A stretch of DNA of 47,138 nt from UBA1738 sp045658645 (lineage in GTDB: Bacteria; Bacillota; Clostridia; UBA1381). The position numbers were made by a program, and so were the translations under genes. The stretch covers positions 1 to 47,138 of the forward strand of contig JAZOVJ010000047.1 of assembly GCA_045658645.1 (NCBI GenBank), read 5' to 3'. Below the pieces are notes generated by a model. The model made no database searches. It saw only the letters and a program-made list of their open reading frames with translations, and was not told where the DNA came from. This document shows positions 15,718 through 24,270 of this stretch, one piece after another. The first letter of the stretch is position 1. Every line of letters begins with the position of its first letter.

Positions 15718-17001
15718 CTAAAAGTCCTCATTAAGCTCAAACAGTTTTTTTGCGAGCTTATCAATTTTCTTTCTCATAATGAAAACGCAGTCGTTTTCGT
15801 TGGCATATCCACGGACAATGTCCTCCGCCAGAGCCTTACAGGACGGCGCACCGCATGAACCGCAGTCAAGCTGTGGGAACTTTTCGCAAAGCTCCTCCAT
15901 TTTCTCCATTTTGCGCATTGCCTCCAGGAAATCATCGTCAAGGCCGGAATGCACTCTGCCGGTCACTTCTTTTTGCCACGAAAATTTTTCTGTCTGTGCA
16001 GGAACATTACTTTCCTGAACCTTTGCTTTTTTTGATTGCTGGGCAATTCTTCGTGAGGCTAAAAACGGATTTTCAATGTTCAGCGCACCGCCGGCGCATC
16101 CTGAAACACAAGCAGAAAGCTCGATAAATTCAACGGCGCCCATCTTTCCGTATTCAATTTCCTCCATCACCTGAAGCACATTGTTAATGCCGTCAACCGC
16201 CATATAATCATCAACACCGGTTCCTCGGCACTCGCCACCGCTTCTTGCCCAGAAAATGCCCTCTCTTCCCGAAACTGCAAGGTCTTTCTTTTCCTCAACC
16301 TTGTCAATTAACGGAATTATCCTGCTCGCCACATCACGAACACTAATCGCTCCGTCTACATTTGATTTCTCAAGAGTAAGCGGCGACTTAATGCTTGTAA
16401 CCTTTGCAGGACAAGGGGTTATAAAGAAGATGCCTATTTCCTCCGGTTTTAAGCCGGTTTCGTTAACCGCCTCTTCCCTTGCAAGCATTGCTGCTGCCTC
16501 CATCGGCGAGATAAGACTCAAAACATGTTCTAAAAGCTCCGGAAAACGTTCCCTCATAAGACGCAACACAGCAGGACAAGCCGAACTTATAACAGGCTTT
16601 TTCAGATTGCCGGAGGCAATTTTTTCCCTTGTTGCTGCGCTTATGTATTCGGCCCCTCTTGCCACCTCGAATACGTGGTCAAAGCCAATCTCTAAAAATG
16701 CATTCAGGATTTTATTGACACTTATATCCGATGAAAACTGGCTGTAAAAAGACGGTGCCGGCATGGCTATGTTATATTTGAATTTTTGAAGCATAGAGAA
16801 ATCATCAGCTGCTGCAATCTTTGCGTGTGACTGGCATACTCTTATACATTCGCCGCAGTCAATACAACGTTGCTTAATAATCTTCGCTTTTCCGTGCCGT
16901 ACACGAATTGCTTCTGTCGGGCAATGGGAAATACAGTTTGTGCAGCCGTGACATTTTTCCTCGTCAAGCTTTACCGAGTGAAAATAAGCCATTTGTTTCA
17001 C
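15718..17001 (-). CDS. Hydrogenase-like iron-sulfur protein (HydS/HsfB type)
   Basis: A 427-residue protein: two N-terminal 4Fe-4S motifs (CHGCTNCISHCP, CIDCGECIRVCQ), a degenerate [FeFe]-hydrogenase H-domain, and a C-terminal 4Fe-4S motif of the LDCGSCGAPSCKALAEDI type. The H-domain motifs are altered: SSACPAVLR instead of TSCCPxW, TPCPAKVTSIK instead of MPCxxKxxE, and SACVSGCAGGALN instead of MACPGGCxxGGGQP. Cysteines suited to bind the 4Fe-4S part remain, but the first Cys of the pair is Ala and the H-cluster pocket residues differ, so catalysis is probably slow or absent and a sensory role is likely. No PAS domain is present, unlike longer HydS proteins. Confidence 0.82.
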   Translation of the reverse strand: MKQMAYFHSVKLDEEKCHGCTNCISHCPTEAIRVRHGKAKIIKQRCIDCGECIRVCQSHAKIAAADDFSMLQKFKYNIAMPAPSFYSQFSSDISVNKILNAFLEIGFDHVFEVARGAEYISAATREKIASGNLKKPVISSACPAVLRLMRERFPELLEHVLSLISPMEAAAMLAREEAVNETGLKPEEIGIFFITPCPAKVTSIKSPLTLEKSNVDGAISVRDVASRIIPLIDKVEEKKDLAVSGREGIFWARSGGECRGTGVDDYMAVDGINNVLQVMEEIEYGKMGAVEFIELSACVSGCAGGALNIENPFLASRRIAQQSKKAKVQESNVPAQTEKFSWQKEVTGRVHSGLDDDFLEAMRKMEKMEELCEKFPQLDCGSCGAPSCKALAEDIVRGYANENDCVFIMRKKIDKLAKKLFELNEDF

Positions 17002-17002
17002 C

Positions 17003-17419
17003 TCACAGATTTATAATCAGCGTAAGTGTTGTTCCCTTTTGGGGAGCTGTATCAATTTGCATATCGTCTGTGTATTTTTTTATGTTGGGAAGACCCATTC
17101 CGGCGCCGAACCCAAGCTCACGGATTTTGTCTGTTGCAGTAGAGAAGCCAGCCTGCATGGCAAGGTCAAGGTTTTCAATACCGGGGCCCTCATCACGAAA
17201 GGTAATTTTGATTTCCTTTCCCGATATTTCCGCCCGGCATTCTCCGCCTCCGCCATGTATTATGGTGTTTATCTCCGCCTCATACATAGCTATGGCAACA
17301 CGGCGAACCACATCTGCCGGAACTCCCAGCTTTTTCAAAACCGCCTTGAAGTTACTTGACGCTTCGCCGGCAACAGAAAAATCTGTACCCGAAAGAATAT
17401 AATTCTTAATCATCCTCAA
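17003..17419 (-). CDS. Anti-sigma-factor-like ATPase (RsbW/SpoIIAB type)
   Basis: A 138-residue GHKL ATPase with an N-box MYEAEINTIIHG, G1 box DEGPGI and G2 region GFGAGMGLPNIKKYTD. Size and layout match the anti-sigma kinases RsbW and SpoIIAB rather than membrane histidine kinases, and no sigma factor or STAS antagonist is nearby in this operon. It overlaps the DRTGG gene by 14 nt. Inferred to pass a redox signal from the neighbouring Fe-S protein, but its partner cannot be read from sequence. Confidence 0.8.
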   Translation of the reverse strand: MRMIKNYILSGTDFSVAGEASSNFKAVLKKLGVPADVVRRVAIAMYEAEINTIIHGGGGECRAEISGKEIKITFRDEGPGIENLDLAMQAGFSTATDKIRELGFGAGMGLPNIKKYTDDMQIDTAPQKGTTLTLIINL

Positions 17420-17765
17420 GCCCTCTTATACCCTTTTCGTATAAAAGTCCGCAGGATGTATACATCGTCTTCGGGGTTGAAAGAAGCGCAATACCCTTTT
17501 CGTTTGCAAGCTCGATAACATCATCAGCAGGAACTTTGCCTCGAACAAAGCAGATTGCTGTAATGTCCATCATTTCTGCGGTTCTTATCACCTGTGAATT
17601 GATAAGACCTGTCAAAAGCATTGCCTGCTCATCAACGAACGCCAGAACGTCACTCATTAAATCACTTCCGAACGCAGTTTTGATGTCCTTTTCCAAAAGA
17701 GCTTCGTCACTACCCAAAAACTCTGCGCCTATAACATTTTTAATTTCAGACAACAGCATATCCAA
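17406..17765 (-). CDS. DRTGG-domain protein (first copy)
   Basis: A 119-residue single-domain protein with MLLTGLINSQVIRTAEMMDITAICFVRGK, ending in IALLSTPKTMYTSCGLLYEKGI. The pattern of the second half is that of DRTGG domains. It starts 6 nt after hydC and overlaps the ATPase gene, so it belongs to the operon's control module. Paralogue of the gene at 15353-15688. Confidence 0.77.
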   Translation of the reverse strand: MDMLLSEIKNVIGAEFLGSDEALLEKDIKTAFGSDLMSDVLAFVDEQAMLLTGLINSQVIRTAEMMDITAICFVRGKVPADDVIELANEKGIALLSTPKTMYTSCGLLYEKGIRGLEDD

Positions 17766-17771
17766 TTCTCC

Positions 17772-18263
17772 TTAGTTATATTTAGCAAGGATATCGTCTA
17801 CGTCCTTAACCTCAAGTCTTCCGTAAACTTCGTCATTAACAGTAAGAACCGGGGCAAGACCGCACGCACCGATACAACGTGTTGCCTCAAGTGAGAACTT
17901 TCCGTCCGGTGTGCATCCGCCAACGTCAATTGATAAACGTTCTTTGAACTTTTCCAGAATATCTCCTGAACCCTTAACGTAGCAAGCTGTTCCAAGACAG
18001 ATACCAATGTGATGTTCGCCCTTTGGTTCAAGTGTGAACTGTGTGTAGAAAGTTACGATTCCGTAAATTTCAGCAAGAGGAGCGCCAAGTCCTTCTGAAA
18101 TCATTTCCTGAACTTCAATCGGAAGATAACCGTAAATTTCCTGCGCCTTATGAAGCACCGGAATTACAGCACCCTCCTGGTCCTTGTGTTCAGCAATTAC
18201 TTTCATAAGTTCTGCTTCTTGTTCTTTTGTACCTTTGAAAGGTATTGTTGTTGGTTTACTCAT
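17772..18263 (-). CDS. hydC: NuoE-like 2Fe-2S subunit HydC
   Basis: Thioredoxin-like 2Fe-2S subunit of the bifurcating hydrogenase, 163 residues, the same length as complex I NuoE. Cluster ligands are visible as CLGTAC and, about 35 residues later, CIGACG; the helical N-terminal half holds the conserved EIYGIVTFYTQF. ATG is preceded by AAGGAGG. It is the first gene of the operon, while hydB and hydA come last, with seven accessory genes between. Confidence 0.94.
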   Translation of the reverse strand: MSKPTTIPFKGTKEQEAELMKVIAEHKDQEGAVIPVLHKAQEIYGYLPIEVQEMISEGLGAPLAEIYGIVTFYTQFTLEPKGEHHIGICLGTACYVKGSGDILEKFKERLSIDVGGCTPDGKFSLEATRCIGACGLAPVLTVNDEVYGRLEVKDVDDILAKYN

Positions 18264-18306
18264 GTTTTTCCTCCTTAATTACTTTTTTGTAAAATAACTC
18301 AATTTA

Positions 18307-18315
18307 ATTATAACA
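18307..18315 (-). promoter_or_regulatory. Extended -10 promoter of the hydrogenase operon
   Basis: On the minus strand TGT-TATAAT (plus 18307-18315), an extended -10 element about 45 bp before hydC. I see no good -35. The same TGTTATAAT stands before parA. The rest of this intergenic stretch (18316-18465) is AT-rich and holds one copy of a 26-nt motif shared with the gerB leader (18428-18453). Confidence 0.55.
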
Positions 18316-18465
18316 CATCAAATTTTAAAAATCTACATTATAATTAAAAAAAATAATAATTATATGTCTCTTTTTGTTTGTTTTTCCTCTCTTTTTTAGA
18401 ACCATTTTTCCATCTCGCCTCCTTTTGTGTCCCTATTTTGCCATACATTGAAAATCACAAAAAAA

Positions 18466-18485
18466 GTCCGGCAATTTTGCCGGAC
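18466..18485 (-). terminator. Terminator of rmuC
   Basis: Stem GTCCGGCAA/TTGCCGGAC immediately downstream of the rmuC stop; on the minus strand it is followed by seven T residues. It also has A/T flanks usable in the other direction. Confidence 0.85.
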
Positions 18486-18502
18486 AAAAATCTTGTTTTT
18501 TA

Positions 18503-19744
18503 TTATTCTTCAGCGTCTTCTATCACCTCAACAGGTGTCTCTGTTGTGCTTTGAACATTTTTAAGACTTCTTATGATAGAGCGGGTTCTTACACCAACCA
18601 GTTTGTCAAGCTCTTTATTTGCCTGGTCAAGCCTTGTCTGGGTTGTTTCAAGAACCGATGCAAACTTATCAAATTCGGTTTTTACCGCCTCTAAAACCTT
18701 CCACGCCTCTGCGCTTCGTTTTTGTATTGCAAGAGTTTTGAAGCCCATCTGCAATGAGTTTAGAAGTGCCGCCATTGTGCTTGGGCCTGCCACATTAACT
18801 CTGTATGTGTTCTGAAGATTTTCCAGAATTCCTTCGTTCACAACCTCGGCATAAAGCCCCTCAAAAGGCAGGAACATTATGGCAAAGTCTGTGGTGTGCG
18901 GCGGTTCTACGTATTTATCGTGTATGTCCTTTGCAAAGCCTTTAATTCTTGTAAACAGTACGTTTTTTGCCGCTTTTATTCTGTCGGCATCACCGCTTTC
19001 ATAAGCGTCCTGCAAATCGTGGAACGCATCTCCCGGGAATTTTGAGTCAATAGGCAGATAAACAAAACCGTCATCGTTAGGCATTTTTACCGCAAACTCA
19101 ACAGGGTTCTTGCTTCCCGGAACGGTAACCACATTTTCCTCATACTGCTCCGGCGACAAAATTTCGCGAAGTATTGCGCCAAGCTGTATTTCGCCTAAAA
19201 TTCCGCGTGTTTTTACATTTGAAAGTACCTTCTTCAAGTCACCGACCCCGGTTGCTAAAGTCTGCATTTCGCCAAGACCCTTATGCACCTGCTCAAGTCG
19301 TTCGCTTACCACCTTGAAGGACTCGTTCATTTTTTCTTCCAGTGTTTTTTGAAGCTTTTCGTCTACAGTTTTCCTGACATCATCAAGTTTTTTTGTGTTG
19401 TCCTCCTGCATCGCGGTCAGACTCTTTACCATAACCTCTCGCATAGCCTCAAGCTTCTGCTCGTTGGTCTGCTCAAAGGTTTTAAAGCGGGTTTCCATCT
19501 GCTGAAGGCTTGTTACTACCGCCTTATTCATTTCGCCCTGCTTTTCGGTAATGTTTTTATCTATCTCCTTAAATTTTGCAGACTGATATTCATCCGTTTC
19601 CCTTTGGTTTTTGGAAATCATTTCTCCTAAAAGTTTTACGGTTTCAATAATTTTTCCGCCATCCGAATCACCCTTTTTAAACAGGGACACTAAAATCGAT
19701 ATTAGCACAAGAACTATGAGTGCTATCAATAAAATTTCTGTCAT
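18503..19744 (-). CDS. rmuC: DNA recombination protein RmuC
   Basis: Predicted nuclease-fold protein linked to limiting recombination at inverted repeats. The 413 residues comprise an N-terminal membrane anchor (about residues 3-22), a long coiled coil (about 40-170) and the RmuC domain with GILGEIQLGAILREIL, FAVKMP, LPIDSKFPGDAF and the later FLPFEGLYAEV; a second coiled segment ends the protein. ATG follows AAGGAG. Transcribed alone or with the genes upstream, and ended by the 18466 terminator. Confidence 0.92.
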   Translation of the reverse strand: MTEILLIALIVLVLISILVSLFKKGDSDGGKIIETVKLLGEMISKNQRETDEYQSAKFKEIDKNITEKQGEMNKAVVTSLQQMETRFKTFEQTNEQKLEAMREVMVKSLTAMQEDNTKKLDDVRKTVDEKLQKTLEEKMNESFKVVSERLEQVHKGLGEMQTLATGVGDLKKVLSNVKTRGILGEIQLGAILREILSPEQYEENVVTVPGSKNPVEFAVKMPNDDGFVYLPIDSKFPGDAFHDLQDAYESGDADRIKAAKNVLFTRIKGFAKDIHDKYVEPPHTTDFAIMFLPFEGLYAEVVNEGILENLQNTYRVNVAGPSTMAALLNSLQMGFKTLAIQKRSAEAWKVLEAVKTEFDKFASVLETTQTRLDQANKELDKLVGVRTRSIIRSLKNVQSTTETPVEVIEDAEE

Positions 19745-19760
19745 AACAAACTCTCCTTAT

Positions 19761-20513
19761 TTACAGGTATTTAAAAACATCTTCCGCATCCTGCCAGAAA
19801 ACCTGAACGCCCATATCACAAAGGATTTGCGCAAACATTTCTGCCACAATTTGTTCTGTTCCGAAATGCCCCGCATCTATTATGTTTATGTCGTCTTTGG
19901 CATCTAACATCTGGTGGTACTTTGCGTCCCCCGTAACAAGCACATCAGCACCCTTTTTTATTGCAGCAGGAAGGACGTCTCCGCCTGCTCCCGAACAGAT
20001 TGCAACCTTGGTGACACACTTTTTTGTGTCCCCACAAAACCGTACCTTTGCTGAAAGCTTTTCTTCAACCATTTTTGCAAATTCACAAAAATCCATCGGC
20101 TTATCAAGAATACCTATTCTGCCAAGTCCGTCTTCCACCAAAGGCTCGGCATTCTTTAAGCCAAATATGTCGGAAAGCCTTGCATTTATGCCGTTTTCTG
20201 CTTTATCACAGTTTGTATGAGCAGAGTAGATTGCGATTTTATTTTCAATCACGTCCAATAAAAGCTTTCCGCTTTTTGTGTCCCCGTTTATACGATTGAT
20301 TGGTGAGAAGATTACAGGGTGGTGTGATATAATCAATTCAGCCTCTGCATTTTTTGCAAATTCTATTACATCTTCTGTAATATCAAGGCAGGTTACAACA
20401 GTTTTCACATCACGGCTTCTGTCACCCACCAAAAGTCCCACATTGTCCCACTCATACGCAAGCTCGAACGGGTATTCCTTTTCAAATCTTTCAATTATGT
20501 CACTTATTTTCAT
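19761..20513 (-). CDS. Nif3/YqfO-like dinuclear metal-binding protein
   Basis: Nif3-family protein of 250 residues. Metal-ligand motifs are visible: YEWDNVGLLVGD near the start, SHHPVIF about residue 63, SAHTNCDKA, and GHFGTEQIV near the C terminus. It lacks the inserted PII-like domain of the longer Bacillus YqfO (about 370 residues). Automated annotation often calls such proteins GTP cyclohydrolase 1 type 2, but the function is not settled. It overlaps trmK by 14 nt; the trmK-nif3 pairing is common in Firmicutes. Confidence 0.9.
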   Translation of the reverse strand: MKISDIIERFEKEYPFELAYEWDNVGLLVGDRSRDVKTVVTCLDITEDVIEFAKNAEAELIISHHPVIFSPINRINGDTKSGKLLLDVIENKIAIYSAHTNCDKAENGINARLSDIFGLKNAEPLVEDGLGRIGILDKPMDFCEFAKMVEEKLSAKVRFCGDTKKCVTKVAICSGAGGDVLPAAIKKGADVLVTGDAKYHQMLDAKDDINIIDAGHFGTEQIVAEMFAQILCDMGVQVFWQDAEDVFKYL

Positions 20514-21192
20514 TTTCCACTCTCCCGATTTTATCTGTCGCTAAAAGCAATTTTTCAAGTCTTTTTATTTCCTTAGGGGTTGCGTCCTTGCTTTTTTTAA
20601 GTCCTTCATAAATTTTTGTAAATTCACGCCATTTTTTTTCATAAAGTACAGGAAAAAATTTATGCTGATACAGTTTCTGCGGCAAATGCCTGTCAATTTC
20701 TCTTCTGTACCCCGAATAGTGCAGTTTATTATCCCACGGATATTCAGCCACAATTAAATTATATACCTTAAAACCCTCAACTGCCAGGTCTTCCTCTAAA
20801 ATTTTGTAACCGTTTTTCAAAAGATATTCCCGAAGCTCATACTGACGGTTCATAGGCTGAAGAACGAGGCGTGCCGCTTTTGCCTTATCCTCATCCTCCG
20901 AAATAATCTTTTCTATCATTTCGCCACCCATTCCTGCAATTATAATACAGTCGGTTTCGCCTTTTTCAATAGGAGAAAGTCCGCCGCCGAGCCTTAACTC
21001 AACACCGGCGTTTTGTTTCTTAACATTTTCCGCTGCAATTTTAAGAGGTCCCGGCATTATATCGGTAGCAATTACCTTAACCCCCGCCTCACACAGCTTT
21101 ATTGGTACATAGGCGTGGTCCGTTCCTATATCCGCACAGGATTTCCCCGAAACATGCCTTAAAATCATTTCAAGTCTTGGTGTAATCATCAA
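20500..21192 (-). CDS. trmK: tRNA (adenine-22-N1)-methyltransferase
   Basis: S-adenosylmethionine-dependent enzyme of 230 residues that methylates A22 in tRNAs. It has the SAM motif CADIGTDHAYVPI at residues 16-28, the conserved IIAGMGGEMI and VLQPMNRQYELREYL. A C-terminal coiled segment follows, as usual. Two adjacent ATG codons could serve as start. It is coupled to the Nif3-like gene. Upstream lies the long non-coding stretch with DnaA-box-like sequences. Confidence 0.93.
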   Translation of the reverse strand: MMITPRLEMILRHVSGKSCADIGTDHAYVPIKLCEAGVKVIATDIMPGPLKIAAENVKKQNAGVELRLGGGLSPIEKGETDCIIIAGMGGEMIEKIISEDEDKAKAARLVLQPMNRQYELREYLLKNGYKILEEDLAVEGFKVYNLIVAEYPWDNKLHYSGYRREIDRHLPQKLYQHKFFPVLYEKKWREFTKIYEGLKKSKDATPKEIKRLEKLLLATDKIGRVENENK

Positions 21193-21644
21193 AATTCCCT
21201 CTTATGCATAAAAATTCAGTTATGCAACTTTTCATCAACAGGTGTGGATAACTTTTTTGGTCTTACAAACCGCATATTTGTGCGGTTTGTTTTAATTCAT
21301 AAACATTTTCATTCAACAAAAAGTGCAATTTTTCAACACTTTTTACAACATTGTCACATAATTTTTTGTAAACCGGCTTTATTTTTCCTCGCTCACGTAG
21401 TTATGCCATTTTTTTAACCCCACTTTTTGTGGGATAAGTATGTGGATAAAGGGGATAAGTTTCAAAAATCCACTTAAATTAACGTTTCTTGATGTTGAAA
21501 ACATTTTAACTGCCTGTGGATAGTTTTATACGTTGGTTTACATAATATTTTTATATTTTTCTTGTCTTTTTTATAATTTTTGGTAAATATTTACTCTTGA
21601 CTAAATATTCTTTTTCTATCCTTATTTTACCTTATTTTAAGAGA
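21193..21644. other. AT-rich non-coding region with DnaA-box-like sites (candidate origin element)
   Basis: No gene is visible in 450 bp. Two perfect 9-mers TGTGGATAA occur at 21243-21251 and 21441-21449, and TGTGGATAG at 21515-21523, all in the same orientation; weaker relatives lie at 21429-21437 and 21450-21458. A perfect 10-bp inverted repeat ACAAACCGCA/TGCGGTTTGT sits at 21265-21290. The stretch 21290-21400 and 21530-21640 is very A/T-rich. It lies 3-4 kb from parAB/parS and 15 kb from dnaA. Consistent with an origin or a DnaA-binding regulatory cluster; not proven. Confidence 0.5.
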
Positions 21645-21669
21645 AAACGAGGCAAAAGCTGCCCCGTTT
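21645..21669 (-). terminator. Terminator of the parAB-serS operon
   Basis: Ten-bp stem AAACGGGGCA/TGCCTCGTTT (one G-T pair) with a 5-nt loop, read on the minus strand directly after serS and followed by a T-rich tail. Confidence 0.8.
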
Positions 21670-21674
21670 ATATC

Positions 21675-22940
21675 TTATTTAATAACGTCACATCCCATAT
21701 AGCCGCGAAGTGCTTCAGGAACGGTTACAGTACCGTCTTCATTCTGATAATTTTCCAAAATCGCAGCAACCGTTCTTCCAACCGCAAGGCCTGAACCGTT
21801 TAGTGTATGAACAAACTGTGCCTTGTCCTTCGGACCGTCTTTATAACGGATATTGGCACGTCTTGCCTGATAATCCTCGAAGTTTGAGCAGGATGAGATT
21901 TCAACGTATCTATTATAGCTTGGCATCCATACCTCAATGTCGTATGTGCAGGCTGATGAGAATCCCAAATCGCCTGTAGACAGGCAAACTACACGGTAGG
22001 GAATACCAAGTCCCTGAAGCAGAATTTCTGCATCGTGAGTTAAGGATTCAAGCTCGTTATATGATTCTTCCGGCTTTGCAAACTTAACAAGTTCTACCTT
22101 ATTAAACTGGTGCTGACGGATAAGACCTCTTGTGTCACGCCCTGCAGAGCCTGCTTCTGCTCTGAAACAAGCTGAATATGCACAGTATTTAACAGGAAGC
22201 TTTGCTCCGTCTAAAATTTCGTCACGGTGCAGATTTGTAACCGGAACTTCAGCTGTTGGAATCAGGAAATAGCCGTTATTTGCTACCTTAAATGCGTCTT
22301 CTTCAAACTTAGGAAGCTGACCTGTTCCTGTCATAGATGCACGGTTTACCATATATGGCGGGAAAATTTCTGTGTAGCCGTTTTCTGTGTGTGTATTCAA
22401 GAAATACTGGATAACGCTACGCTCTAATCTTGCGCCAAGTCCCTTATAAACAGTAAATCTTGTTCCTGCAACCTTTGCGCCGCGGTCAAAGTCTAAAATA
22501 TCAAGATTTGTTCCGATATCCCAGTGTGCCTTTGCCTCAAAATCAAACTCTCTTGGTTCTGACCAACGTCTTACCTCGACATTATCGCTGTCGTCTGTGC
22601 CGATAGGGGATTTAGCTGACGGAATGTTAGGGATTCTCAACATGAAATCTCTTAACTTTTCATCAATCTCAGAAACCTCTGCGTCAAACTCCTTGATTTC
22701 GTTTGATAATTCCTTCATTTCAGCAAAAATAGCGTCTGTGTTTTCGCCGGCTTTCTTCATTGCAGGAATCTGCTTTGTAATTTCGTTCTGTTTTGCCTTC
22801 ATTTGCTCAACTTTTGCCAGAATTTCACGTCTTTTTGCGTCAAGCTCAATCGCAGGCTCAATGTCCAGGTCGTTTGCTCTGTTTTTTAGCGCCTCTTTAA
22901 TCTTTTCCGGCTCTGTTCTTAGTAATTTTATGTCTAACAT
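21675..22940 (-). CDS. serS: Seryl-tRNA synthetase
   Basis: Class II aminoacyl-tRNA synthetase of 421 residues that charges tRNA-Ser. The N-terminal third is the long tRNA-binding coiled coil (about residues 30-100). Motif 2 is visible as YCAYSACFRAEAGSAGRDTRGLIRQHQF and motif 3 as LNGSGLAVGRTVAAILENYQ. No T-box leader is visible; only 35 nt separate it from the preceding gene. Last gene of the parA-parB-hypothetical-serS unit, an arrangement seen near origins in Clostridia. Confidence 0.96.
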   Translation of the reverse strand: MLDIKLLRTEPEKIKEALKNRANDLDIEPAIELDAKRREILAKVEQMKAKQNEITKQIPAMKKAGENTDAIFAEMKELSNEIKEFDAEVSEIDEKLRDFMLRIPNIPSAKSPIGTDDSDNVEVRRWSEPREFDFEAKAHWDIGTNLDILDFDRGAKVAGTRFTVYKGLGARLERSVIQYFLNTHTENGYTEIFPPYMVNRASMTGTGQLPKFEEDAFKVANNGYFLIPTAEVPVTNLHRDEILDGAKLPVKYCAYSACFRAEAGSAGRDTRGLIRQHQFNKVELVKFAKPEESYNELESLTHDAEILLQGLGIPYRVVCLSTGDLGFSSACTYDIEVWMPSYNRYVEISSCSNFEDYQARRANIRYKDGPKDKAQFVHTLNGSGLAVGRTVAAILENYQNEDGTVTVPEALRGYMGCDVIK

Positions 22941-22975
22941 TTTAATTTCTCCAATCTATTTTCTTCCTATTTATA

Positions 22976-23416
22976 TTATTGTGCTTCTTTTACTAAAAAA
23001 TCGTAGATTTCCTTTTGTTCTGCGGATAAATCCTCTGTAAAAATCTCGCTCAAAAGCTTTCTTGCTGATGTTTTTTTACCATCCAAAAGCTTCTCATATA
23101 CTTCAATCAATGCTTTATAAGCAGTTGTTTCCTTTATAAGAGCATCTCTTTCGGTTGTCAACGCCTGATTTGCCTCAAAGAACCCTTTATTGGCGTCCTT
23201 AAGCGATTTATTAAGCTCAACAAGCTGCATATTTTCTTCGCTTACCTGTGCAGCTTTATTGGAAAGTGTAACATTTTCCGCTTCGGTTTCGCTTACTCTC
23301 AGCTGTTCTAAGTGCTGTTGCGCAAAAAACGAAACAACAATCATAATAATTGCCGCAACAAATATCAGGGAAGTATACATAACAAGGGATTTGTTGTCGC
23401 TTTTCTTAATATCCAT
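22976..23416 (-). CDS. Membrane-anchored coiled-coil protein (unknown)
   Basis: A 146-residue protein I do not recognise. It has a short basic N terminus, one membrane helix at about residues 11-31, and then a heptad-rich coiled coil (about 35-100) ending in a charged tail. The layout is that of DUF4446-like or DivIC-like bitopic proteins, but no defining motif is seen. Five nucleotides after parB and 35 before serS, so co-expressed with the segregation genes; a link to chromosome positioning at the membrane is only a suggestion. Confidence 0.7.
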   Translation of the reverse strand: MDIKKSDNKSLVMYTSLIFVAAIIMIVVSFFAQQHLEQLRVSETEAENVTLSNKAAQVSEENMQLVELNKSLKDANKGFFEANQALTTERDALIKETTAYKALIEVYEKLLDGKKTSARKLLSEIFTEDLSAEQKEIYDFLVKEAQ

Positions 23417-23421
23417 GCCGA

Positions 23422-24270
23422 TTACCCCCGTTTTATAATATCTAACAGTCGCTCAAGGTCCGCATTTCCGTAGTATTCTATTTCAATCTTTCCCTTTTTT
23501 GATGTTCCGGAAAGCTTCACCTTTGTACCCAAAAACTGCTCAAGACTGCGGGATATACGCTCCATTTCAATCTTGTATGCACTTTCTTTAGGCTCTTTTT
23601 TCGGTTGTTTTGGGTTCGCAAGGTCTTTTGCAAGATTTTCTGCCTGGCGAACGTTAAGTCCCTCTTCAATTATTCGATTGATAAAAAATTCACGAACTAC
23701 TCCTGCCGGAACAGAAAGCGCACATCTTGCGTGTCCCTCGGTAATTTCGCCTGCTATAAGCTTCTCTCTTGCGTAGTCGTCCAGAGTCAGCAAACGCACG
23801 GAATTTGCGATAGCACTGCGGCTTTTACCCAATTTTGTGCTTATTTCTTCCTGAGTAAAATTGTACTCATCCATAAGCGCGCGATAGCCAAGCGCCTCTT
23901 CAATCGGGTTCAAATCCTCACGCTGAAGATTCTCTATTAGCGCAATTTCAGCAGTGGTAACATCGTCATATTCACGTACAATTACCGGGATTTTCTTAAT
24001 TCCCGCCTTTTTTGCGGCACGCCATCTGCGTTCACCTGCTACAATTGTGTATAAATCGCCTTTTTTTGTCACAATAATAGGCTGAATAATGCCATGCTCT
24101 TTAATAGAGTCGGAAAGAGCTTCAAGTTTTTCTTCGTCAAAGCTTTTTCTCGGTTGGTTTTTATTAGGCATTACCTCGGTTATTTTTACTTCTATAACGC
24201 CCGATTCACTCTTTGTGGTATCTTCCGCAAACAGTGCGTCAAGGCCCTTTCCTAAGCCTTTTTTAGCCAT
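23422..24270 (-). CDS. parB: Chromosome partitioning protein ParB/Spo0J
   Basis: CTP-binding DNA clamp that loads at parS and spreads. The 282 residues show the N-terminal KGLGKGLDALF, the nuclease-like domain with the CTP-binding GERRWRAAKKAG (about residue 77), the ENLQREDLNPIEEA segment, and the helix-turn-helix FTQEEISTKLGKSRSAIANSVRLL that reads parS. It overlaps parA by 8 nt. Two parS sequences lie at 25140-25155 and 26911-26926. Confidence 0.96.
   Translation of the reverse strand: MAKKGLGKGLDALFAEDTTKSESGVIEVKITEVMPNKNQPRKSFDEEKLEALSDSIKEHGIIQPIIVTKKGDLYTIVAGERRWRAAKKAGIKKIPVIVREYDDVTTAEIALIENLQREDLNPIEEALGYRALMDEYNFTQEEISTKLGKSRSAIANSVRLLTLDDYAREKLIAGEITEGHARCALSVPAGVVREFFINRIIEEGLNVRQAENLAKDLANPKQPKKEPKESAYKIEMERISRSLEQFLGTKVKLSGTSKKGKIEIEYYGNADLERLLDIIKRG

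Noticed and set aside
18280..18300. Possible Rex redox-repressor site before hydC (TTGAG...ACAA)
   Set aside because: The palindrome is two bases short of TTGTTAA-N4-TTAACAA and its inner positions do not match; a redox repressor site would be plausible here, but this sequence does not support it.
18385..18425. Mini-frame MEKWF on minus after a perfect AAAGGAGG site
   Set aside because: Only five codons before a stop and no downstream attenuator structure; recorded as a possible accident of a purine-rich stretch.
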